Of a DNA stretch of 28,738 nt, positions 23,184 through 28,738 are shown in pieces. The notes under the pieces are model-generated. The model searched no databases. It saw only the letters and a program-made list of their open reading frames with translations, and had not been told where the DNA came from. Within the stretch, counting starts at the first letter, position 1; the number at the start of each line of letters is the position of its first letter. The stretch comes from Bacteroidota bacterium (GTDB taxonomy: Bacteria; Bacteroidota; Bacteroidia; Flavobacteriales_D; Crocinitomicaceae). Location: positions 1 through 28,738 of the forward strand of contig VGML01000006.1 of NCBI GenBank assembly GCA_016866415.1. Direction: 5' to 3'. The translations under genes and the position numbers were made by a program.

Positions 23184-23573
23184 TCAGACACCCTCATCTT
23201 CACCCCAATTGGATAAAAAATCATCTAATTCCCTTCGGTCTTTCTTCGTAGGTTTACCGTCGGTTTGACGATAATTACGCTGTGCCGCTTGATAAAGCTT
23301 TAATTTTTCTAGCTCTTCTTGTGGGGTCAAATCAACTAAAAAATTAGAAACTAATTGGGCACCTACACGCTTATCTGTAAACCCGACTGCTTTAAAAGTA
23401 AAAGTTGCCGTATTCTTCTGAACACTAATTAGATCATTCAATTTTACTTCTCGGGATGGCTTTATTGTTTCACCGTTAATTTTAATTTTTCCTTTTGATA
23501 TTAAATCTGAAGCTAATGAACGTGTTTTTGCTAATCGCACACACCACAAGAACTTATCCCAACGTAATTTCAT
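23184..23573 (-). CDS. S4-domain RNA-binding protein, Hsp15 (HslR)-like
   Basis: A 129-aa protein with an N-terminal S4 domain. MKLRWDKFLWCVRLAKTRSLASDLISKGKIKING and EVKLNDLISVQ match the Hsp15/HslR pattern. In E. coli that protein rescues stalled 50S subunits carrying peptidyl-tRNA after heat shock. The basic, charged C-terminal part (QAAQRNYRQTDGKPTKKDRREL) also fits Hsp15, which ends with a lysine- and arginine-rich tail. It overlaps the end of the upstream YjbR gene by 20 bases in another frame, which suggests coupled translation. It is the last gene of a three-gene operon with the desaturase. No clear terminator separates it from the convergent dehydrogenase gene. Confidence 0.88.
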   Translation of the reverse strand: MKLRWDKFLWCVRLAKTRSLASDLISKGKIKINGETIKPSREVKLNDLISVQKNTATFTFKAVGFTDKRVGAQLVSNFLVDLTPQEELEKLKLYQAAQRNYRQTDGKPTKKDRRELDDFLSNWGEDEGV

Positions 23574-23907
23574 CTCTTGTTTTTTTAGGAAGAGAATTGA
23601 ACACTAAATTATAAGAATGATCTATCAATTCCTTCAAAAGCTGGTCATCCACATCGTTAAAAAGAACAATTGAATTCCAGTGCTTTTTATTCATATGATA
23701 ACCAGGTTGAACTGCATCAAATAGCTCTCTTAACTCAATTGCCCTCTCTGGTTTACACTTCAGGTTAATTGATTTAAAATCGGTGATATCCGTTAAAGCG
23801 AAAATTTTTGATCCCACCTTGAAAACGAGGGTATGTTCATCGAAAGGAAATTGTTCACTTACACCTTTCTTTTGAAGACAATAAGCGTAAAACTCCTCAA
23901 TATTCAT
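23554..23907 (-). CDS. MmcQ/YjbR family DNA-binding-fold protein
   Basis: A 117-aa MmcQ/YjbR (CyaY-like fold) protein. The family pattern is plain: MNIEEFYAYCLQKKGVSEQFPF, a HTLVFKVGSKIFALTDI strand pair, INLKCKPERAIELRE, the PGYHMNKKHWNSIVL segment, and a final helix with DHSYNLVFNSLPKK. The biochemical role of the family is not known, although MmcQ/YjbR proteins are often described as putative DNA-binding. I chose the ATG at 23907 over the longer frame from 23949, because the longer one overlaps the desaturase end and adds a non-conserved basic stretch. It starts 1 base after the desaturase stop and its end overlaps the S4-domain gene by 20 bases. Confidence 0.88.
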   Translation of the reverse strand: MNIEEFYAYCLQKKGVSEQFPFDEHTLVFKVGSKIFALTDITDFKSINLKCKPERAIELRELFDAVQPGYHMNKKHWNSIVLFNDVDDQLLKELIDHSYNLVFNSLPKKTRDEITLG

Positions 23908-23908
23908 T

Positions 23909-25018
23909 TTAATGAATGGCAGGCGCCAGATCCTGATGACCAAGCGCATAGAGCATTTTTGTGTGCTCTTTTAATGCTTTATAGAATGTGTTGTAAGAGT
24001 AATAAGGCAAGTTAAATTCCGTTGCTGTTTCACGAACTATATTAGCAATTTTACTGTAGTGAATATGACAAATGTTTGGAAACAAATGATGTTCAACTTG
24101 ATAATTTAATCCACCAACATACCAAGAAAACAATTTTGCTTTTGGCGCAAAATTAGTTGTGTTATATAATTGATTTACGGCCCAATCCGCATCAATATTT
24201 CCAGAATCGTCAGGCATCGGATAATTAGAAGTTGGTACAACATGAGCAGGCTGAAAAATAGCGGCTAAAATAAAACCAGAAATAAATTGCATCATGAGAT
24301 ACCCGAAAAGCGTCACATACCAATGCGCGGGACTCAATAAGAAAGGGAGTAATAAAAAGATAAACGCATAGAAGACTTTACTTGTAATTATTATTGTAAG
24401 GTGTTTAGCATAAGATAAACCTTGAGATTCTACTAAACCCATTTTCTTGTAACGTGCCGCTTGCTTATAGTCTTTGCTAGTGAACCAAACAATTGTCATT
24501 AAACTATAAAAAAACCAAGCATAAATATGCTGAAAACGATGAATCTTCAATCTTTTTTTGTGTGGAGAAAACCTTAATAAGATAGCTGGCGGGTCTATAT
24601 CCTCATCAATTTCTGTAACATTCGTATAAGTGTGATGAAGCACATTGTGCTGTATTCTCCAATTAACATCATTACCGCCTACTAAAATGATAACTTTACC
24701 AATAATATTGTTAATAATTTCATTTCGTGAATAAGCGCCATGATTAGCGTCATGCATTACCGATAAACCAATACCTGCCATACCCACACCCATAAAGGCC
24801 CAACAAAGCAAATAAATCCAATTTGATAAGCCTAAAATAAATAAAACTGAAAATGGGATTAAATAAATCAACATCATGCAAATGGTCTTGAATACCATTG
24901 CTCCATTAGCATGTCTAGAAATGTTTCTTGATTTGAAATAGTCGTTAACCCGCTGACGAAGCACCTTATAAAACTCGGAGTTATGTTCTTTTGAAAAAGT
25001 AACGTTAGTATATTTCAT
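23909..25018 (-). CDS. Membrane fatty-acid (acyl-CoA/acyl-lipid) desaturase
   Basis: A 369-aa membrane di-iron desaturase that introduces a double bond into a fatty acyl chain. All three histidine boxes are present: HDANH at 89-93, HNVLHH at 124-129, and QVEHH at 307-311. The last follows the front-end/linoleoyl-type pattern (QxxHH), in contrast to the stearoyl-CoA (HNFHH) type. Hydrophobic pairs at about 45-90 and 205-255 give four membrane helices. No cytochrome b5 domain is fused at the N-terminus, so it needs a separate electron donor. The product is probably involved in membrane-fluidity control. A TAnnTTTG element lies 16 bases upstream of the ATG at 25018. The two downstream genes (YjbR and S4-domain) lie almost without gap and are likely co-transcribed. 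Confidence 0.92.
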   Translation of the reverse strand: MKYTNVTFSKEHNSEFYKVLRQRVNDYFKSRNISRHANGAMVFKTICMMLIYLIPFSVLFILGLSNWIYLLCWAFMGVGMAGIGLSVMHDANHGAYSRNEIINNIIGKVIILVGGNDVNWRIQHNVLHHTYTNVTEIDEDIDPPAILLRFSPHKKRLKIHRFQHIYAWFFYSLMTIVWFTSKDYKQAARYKKMGLVESQGLSYAKHLTIIITSKVFYAFIFLLLPFLLSPAHWYVTLFGYLMMQFISGFILAAIFQPAHVVPTSNYPMPDDSGNIDADWAVNQLYNTTNFAPKAKLFSWYVGGLNYQVEHHLFPNICHIHYSKIANIVRETATEFNLPYYSYNTFYKALKEHTKMLYALGHQDLAPAIH

Positions 25019-25034
25019 AGTAAAATTTAATATA

Positions 25035-25042
25035 CAAAGTTA
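25035..25042 (-). promoter_or_regulatory. Probable -7 promoter element of the desaturase operon
   Basis: On the minus strand TAACTTTG matches TAnnTTTG and ends 16 bases before the ATG at 25018. No TTTG is found at the expected -33 distance. It separates this operon from the upstream ABC exporter gene. Confidence 0.45.
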
Positions 25043-25094
25043 GCTAATTAAGTAATACGAGGTTGCTATAATTTGTTAATAACATAAATTATAA

Positions 25095-26933
25095 CTAACC
25101 AACCAGTCCTTGGAGCACACAAAACTTGTAGTAGGCGCCTTGATTCTTAAGTAATCCCTCGTGATTTCCTCGTTCAATAATTTCTCCCTTGGAAAGCACT
25201 ATTATTTCATCAGCATTTTTTATCGTGCTTAATCGATGAGCAATAACCAGTGAAGTTCGATTTTTCATGATTTGCTCAAGCGCCTCTTGCACCAATTTTT
25301 CCGACTCCGTATCCAAAGCAGAAGTAGCCTCATCTAAAATCAATATTTTCGGGTCTTTGTAAATCGCTCTCGCAATACTTAATCGTTGTTTTTGACCCCC
25401 CGAGAGTTTATTTCCTCGTTCACCAATTATGGTATCATGACCATTTTCGAGCGCTTCTATAAATTCGAGTGCGTTAGCAATTTTGGCAGCTTCAACTACT
25501 CTTGCCATATTTGGATTTGGGTCTCCAAAAGCAATGTTATCCTTTACAGATAAATTAAACAGAATAGATTCTTGTGAAACAATTCCAATTAAACCTCTCA
25601 AATCCATAATCTTGAGGTCTCTTAAATCATTTCCATCCAAAAGTATGCGACCATCAGTTACATCATAAAAACGTGGTAATAAGTCCATCATTGTCGATTT
25701 TCCACTTCCTGATTCACCAACAATAGCAATAGTGGCTCCTTTTCTAACTTTGAGATTAATGTCTTTTAACACATATTCATCGCCATACTTAAAAGAAACT
25801 CCCTCGTAAACCAATTCTTCTTCAAAACTAGCAACTGATTTTGCATTTTCCTTTTCAATTATTCGTTCGTCAGCGTTGAGAATTTCATTAATGCGATCCT
25901 GAGATGCTTGCGCCCTCGTCATATTCGCCATATTGTTGGAAACACTTTGAATTGGGCGAAGTAATTGTGAGAATACAATCACAAACGTGATGAAAATCTC
26001 CCCTGAAAGCGCATCGCTATCTGAATCCAAAATCATTTTACCGCCAAACCATACCAAACAAAGCATAACTCCCGCGCCTAAAACTTCGTTCAACAGAGGT
26101 GATAAATCTTTCTTCCTAAATGCTTTGGTGACGAGTTTTTGATGCTTCAAATTAAGGATTTTGAAATTATCGAAAAACGAAGGAATCGCATTGAACGCCT
26201 TGATTATTCGAATACCACTTAATCCTTCCTCCATTGCGGAAAAAAGAAAGCCCATTTGTTCCTGTCCCTTTTTAGCCGTTCTTTTCAGGCTCTTGCCAAT
26301 CCTAGAAATGACAAATGCGGAAATCGGCAAAAGAAAAAAGGAAACAAATGTTAATTGAGGGCTCAAATAGATAAGCGAAACAACATTTATGATTATAGCT
26401 ATTGGTTCTCTGAAGATTAACTCCAAAAGACTTACCACAGCAATCTCAATTTCACCAACATCACTATTCATGCGAGCCATTAAGTCTCCTTTTCGTTCAT
26501 TCGAATAATAGGATAATGGTAGAATAAGCGCCTTATAAAATAACGAGTCTCGCACGTCCCTCACCACAGCCATGCGTAACTCAGACTGATACCAAACGGC
26601 GCCGTATCGAAATAAGTTTTTTAGAAAAAAGGCCACAAAAACAGAAACACAAACAAACATTAAGGCCTGCTTCGGATCATTCTGTACGAGTTCGTACATA
26701 AAATAATTGTAGTAGTCTTTGGTGTACTCAAAAAGAGAAAATGGGCTATTGAGAATCGGTCGACTTACTGGAGCCATTTCAGATGGGTCTCTGAATATTA
26801 GTTGAAGAACCGGTATAAATAAAACCAACGATAACAAATTAAAGATTACGAAAAGTAAGTTACACAATACAACCAACAAAGCAAGCCCCTTGTATTTAAA
26901 TGTATACCGATAAATTTCCCTGTAGTAATTCAC
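25095..26933 (-). CDS. MsbA-like ABC transporter, permease-ATPase half-transporter
   Basis: A 612-aa type I exporter half-transporter, acting as a homodimer or heterodimer to move lipids, drugs or peptides out of the cytoplasmic membrane. Residues about 1-340 hold about six membrane helices, including the FRDPSE-type loop and LSPQLTFVSFF. The ATP-binding domain follows, with Walker A GESGSGKST near 404-412, Q-loop, signature LSGGQKQRLSIARA near 508, Walker B LILDEATSALD near 526-534, and the switch histidine in IAHRLSTI. I chose GTG at 26933 because the product then opens MNYYREIYRYTFKYKG, as in relatives I recall. The longer frame from 26966 starts inside the divergent promoter. The TAnnTTTG element sits 8 bases upstream. 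The substrate cannot be told from sequence. Confidence 0.92.
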   Translation of the reverse strand: MNYYREIYRYTFKYKGLALLVVLCNLLFVIFNLLSLVLFIPVLQLIFRDPSEMAPVSRPILNSPFSLFEYTKDYYNYFMYELVQNDPKQALMFVCVSVFVAFFLKNLFRYGAVWYQSELRMAVVRDVRDSLFYKALILPLSYYSNERKGDLMARMNSDVGEIEIAVVSLLELIFREPIAIIINVVSLIYLSPQLTFVSFFLLPISAFVISRIGKSLKRTAKKGQEQMGFLFSAMEEGLSGIRIIKAFNAIPSFFDNFKILNLKHQKLVTKAFRKKDLSPLLNEVLGAGVMLCLVWFGGKMILDSDSDALSGEIFITFVIVFSQLLRPIQSVSNNMANMTRAQASQDRINEILNADERIIEKENAKSVASFEEELVYEGVSFKYGDEYVLKDINLKVRKGATIAIVGESGSGKSTMMDLLPRFYDVTDGRILLDGNDLRDLKIMDLRGLIGIVSQESILFNLSVKDNIAFGDPNPNMARVVEAAKIANALEFIEALENGHDTIIGERGNKLSGGQKQRLSIARAIYKDPKILILDEATSALDTESEKLVQEALEQIMKNRTSLVIAHRLSTIKNADEIIVLSKGEIIERGNHEGLLKNQGAYYKFCVLQGLVG

Positions 26934-26941
26934 AATTAATA

Positions 26942-26949
26942 CAAAGATA
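26942..26949 (-). promoter_or_regulatory. Probable -7 promoter element of the ABC exporter gene
   Basis: On the minus strand TATCTTTG is an exact TAnnTTTG match. It ends 8 bases before the GTG at 26933, and lies back to back with the rbfA element at 26971-26978. Confidence 0.55.
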
Positions 26950-26970
26950 CATTTAGTTGGTAACATTTCT

Positions 26971-26978
26971 TACCTTTG
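26971..26978 (+). promoter_or_regulatory. Probable -7 promoter element of rbfA
   Basis: TACCTTTG is an exact TAnnTTTG match, and only 4 bases separate it from the rbfA ATG at 26983. If it is the promoter, the transcript would be almost leaderless. No TTTG at the classical -33 distance. Confidence 0.5.
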
Positions 26979-26982
26979 CCAC

Positions 26983-27318
26983 ATGGGATCAATCCGTCAA
27001 AATAAAATTGAGTCAGTCATTCAAATTGAGCTTTCAACTTTCTTTCAGCAACATGCAGCTGATGTTTGTCTTGGTTCTATGGTTACAGTAACTGTTGTCC
27101 GAGTGACTCAAGACCTCTCCTTGGCGAGATGTTATCTCAGTTTCTTTTTAGGGCCTGAAAAACAAACAGTTTTGGACAATATCAAAGCGAACTACGGAAA
27201 AATTAGGGGAGAAATCGGAAAACGACTGAAAAATATGCACAAGATTCCGGAACTTACTTTTTTCATCGATGACTCTCAGGATTACGCTGAAAAAATTGAC
27301 CAATTACTAAAAAAGTAA
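26983..27318 (+). CDS. rbfA: Ribosome-binding factor A
   Basis: A 111-aa RbfA, a small KH-domain protein that binds the immature 30S subunit and helps 16S rRNA 5' end maturation. Family features are the opening IRQNKIESVIQIELSTFF helix, a VTVVRVTQDLSLARCYLSFF strand pair, and the closing KIPELTFFIDDSQDYAEKIDQLL. The last one replaces the usual P-x-L-x-F-x-x-D-x-S sequence with a good match. The length is normal. Its TAA at 27316-27318 lies 5 bases before the first codon of a permease gene read in another frame, so the two are likely translated from one message. A divergent ABC exporter gene starts 49 bases away. Confidence 0.95.
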   Translation: MGSIRQNKIESVIQIELSTFFQQHAADVCLGSMVTVTVVRVTQDLSLARCYLSFFLGPEKQTVLDNIKANYGKIRGEIGKRLKNMHKIPELTFFIDDSQDYAEKIDQLLKK

Positions 27319-27323
27319 CCCCA

Positions 27324-28571
27324 ATTAACGTTTCCTATTACATAGCGCTGCGGTACCTTCGCTCATCGAGGAAGAAGAGCATTGTTACACTGATAAGTCG
27401 AATTTCAATTGTAGGTGTTGCAGTAATTACAGCAGCTTTGGTGATTATTCTATCAGCCTTTAATGGAATGGAAAAAATGATTCAAACCATCTATAGTGAA
27501 TTCGATACCGATATCTCTGTTTCAGTAAATAAAGGTAAAACATTCAATGAATCAGAGGTTAATTGGCTTGAATTATCAAAAATTGACGGAATAAAATCTT
27601 ACAGCCGAGCCGTGGAAGAAATAGTGGTATTAAGACACGAAAAAAAATGGGTTAGCGCGACATTGGTTGGAGTTGAAACTAATTTTTTAGATGCTATTCA
27701 AGTAAATAAAAAAAATAAAAATGGGGAATATGCTCATTTAATTAGTGGAGTAGGATTTATTCAAGATCCAAAAAATAGAAACGGTCTGGGATTAATTGGG
27801 GCTGGATTAATGCAAAAGTTGAATTTATTTATCGGAAGCACAAATGAACGCGAATCAATTTTAATCTATGCGCCAAAAAGAAATGTAAAAATTCGTCCTG
27901 GGAAAACACCTTTCAATACAGATCGTATGTTTATTTCAGGATCAATTAATTATAATCGTGAAGTTAATGACGAGAAGGTTATCTGGCCACTCGAAAACGC
28001 CCAAGATTTATTTAGGTACGAAAATGAACTTACACATATCCATATTGATGTAGACGAAAGATCCGGGCTCAACAACGAAGAAGTAAAGAGTGAATTACAA
28101 AATTTATTAGGTTCAAATTTCAAGGTTAAAACAAATTACGAGAAAAATGAATTAATTTTTCAAACTAGCAAGTCTGAAAGATTGGTTGTCATCGTTATTC
28201 TAATTTTCATTTTCATTCTAGCTTCTTTTAACTTAATCGCTTCCTTAACGATGCTTTACTTCGAGAAAAAAGAAAACATGGATACCTTAAAAGTAATGGG
28301 TTTTTCAGCTAAAAATATTTTTCGAATTTTTCTTTACGAGGGGCTCCTTATTTCAGGTTCCGGTATGATAATTGGTTTATTATTAGGATACCTGGTTTGT
28401 TTGATTCAATCAACATTTCAATTAATTATAATTCGCGTCGAGCCAATCACGCCATTTCCAATTGCTTTTTCGTGGGTTGATTTCTTTTTAATCCTTTTTT
28501 CTGTAGCGGGACTTAGTTTTCTTTTTAGTTATTTTCCCGTGCGTATTTTAATTCGTAATACAAGAAGCTAA
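27324..28571 (+). CDS. FtsX/LolC-like ABC transporter permease, probable ATT start
   Basis: An apparent 415-aa inner-membrane permease of the FtsX/LolC type (lipoprotein-releasing or macrolide-export class). It has one N-terminal helix (about 27-47), a large periplasmic domain of about 230 residues, and three C-terminal helices (about 288-312, 335-365 and 380-405). This order is diagnostic of the MacB/LolC superfamily. A start at TTG 27438 would cut off the first half of helix 1, so coding must begin further upstream. In that frame the previous stop is TGA at 27297-27299, and no ATG, GTG or TTG occurs before 27438. The ATT at 27324 opens with (M)NVSYYIALRYLRS, the N-terminus expected of this family in Bacteroidota. 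CTG at 27348 is a weaker choice. Its ATPase partner is not in the window. Confidence 0.82.
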   Translation: MNVSYYIALRYLRSSRKKSIVTLISRISIVGVAVITAALVIILSAFNGMEKMIQTIYSEFDTDISVSVNKGKTFNESEVNWLELSKIDGIKSYSRAVEEIVVLRHEKKWVSATLVGVETNFLDAIQVNKKNKNGEYAHLISGVGFIQDPKNRNGLGLIGAGLMQKLNLFIGSTNERESILIYAPKRNVKIRPGKTPFNTDRMFISGSINYNREVNDEKVIWPLENAQDLFRYENELTHIHIDVDERSGLNNEEVKSELQNLLGSNFKVKTNYEKNELIFQTSKSERLVVIVILIFIFILASFNLIASLTMLYFEKKENMDTLKVMGFSAKNIFRIFLYEGLLISGSGMIIGLLLGYLVCLIQSTFQLIIIRVEPITPFPIAFSWVDFFLILFSVAGLSFLFSYFPVRILIRNTRS

Positions 28572-28594
28572 TTAAAAACGAATTAATTTTTTCA

Positions 28595-28621
28595 TTGTTC
28601 TAAATAAAAGTAGTATATTTG
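28595..28621 (+). promoter_or_regulatory. Probable promoter of atpD
   Basis: TATATTTG at 28614-28621 is an exact TAnnTTTG -7 match. TTG at 28595-28597 lies 16 bases upstream of it, slightly short of the usual 19-21 spacing. The box ends 23 bases before the ATG at 28645. Confidence 0.6.
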
Positions 28622-28644
28622 CGCCCAAATTTAAACGGCTTAAA

Positions 28645-28738
28645 ATGTCAACAGTCAAAGGAAAAATTTCACAAGTTATCGGTCCAGTTGTGGACGTTCG
28701 TTTTGAAAGAGGAACCGCTCTTCCTAATATTTATGATG
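28645..28738 (+). CDS. atpD: ATP synthase F1 beta subunit, N-terminal fragment (cut by window edge)
   Basis: The first 31 codons, reading MSTVKGKISQVIGPVVDVRF and continuing with ERGTALPNIYD, match the N-terminal beta-barrel of the F1 ATPase beta subunit, in which GKISQVIGPVVDVRF is the signature. The catalytic P-loop lies beyond the window. In Bacteroidota atpD is often placed with atpC, apart from the other F-ATPase genes, and the promoter just upstream agrees with a separate unit starting here. Confidence 0.93.
   Translation, partial: MSTVKGKISQVIGPVVDVRFERGTALPNIYD

Overview
The window reads as ordinary chromosomal DNA of a Bacteroidota bacterium, most likely of the order Flavobacteriales. 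The evidence is low GC, a type IX secretion (T9SS) C-terminal sorting domain, SPII lipoproteins, DUF4920 and DUF5723 proteins, a lysyl-tRNA synthetase with a C-terminal extension, near absence of Shine-Dalgarno sequences, and repeated TAnnTTTG promoter -7 elements just before start codons. I cannot fix the genus from the sequence. Coding density is very high: no gap between genes exceeds about 225 bp. I see no RNA gene, insertion sequence, prophage, CRISPR array or integration scar.

Layout, left to right. (1) 1-873: the 3' end of a secreted T9SS cargo protein, ending at a terminator shared with a convergent TrmH/SpoU-type RNA methyltransferase (935-1465). (2) 1546-5906: mutS followed by three tightly coupled genes: a DUF4442 hotdog protein, a solute-binding-like lipoprotein without a transporter, and a small conserved-looking protein. 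(3) 5924-11669, minus strand: lysS, paaZ, a 184-aa membrane protein and hutI. (4) 11755-17466, plus strand: yraN, a 708-aa membrane-anchored protein of unknown function, a lipocalin-like lipoprotein, and a large outer-membrane protein built as DUF5723 barrel, eight thrombospondin type 3 repeats and an OmpA domain. (5) 17692-20659: a PpiD/SurA-like folding factor, 5-formyltetrahydrofolate cyclo-ligase and an overlapping 54-aa membrane ORF. (6) 20640-21490, minus strand: a DUF4920 lipoprotein and a small exported protein, divergent from rnhB and a 2-hydroxyacid dehydrogenase (21545-23171). (7) 23184-26933, minus strand: an S4-domain protein, a YjbR protein and a membrane fatty-acid desaturase in one tight operon, then an MsbA-like ABC exporter. 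(8) 26983-28738, plus strand: rbfA, an FtsX/LolC-like permease with no ATG, GTG or TTG start available, and the first 31 codons of atpD.

Most of the genes are housekeeping: mismatch repair, RNase HII, tRNA charging, ribosome maturation, folate salvage and envelope assembly. A few catabolic enzymes (HutI, PaaZ) stand apart from their usual clusters. I found no convincing large new system. The points most worth a second look are the apparent ATT start of the FtsX-like permease, the unlisted 54-aa two-helix membrane ORF, the orphan solute-binding lipoprotein coupled to mutS, the 708-aa membrane-anchored protein with a propeller-like C-terminus, and the very short apparent leaders of several genes.
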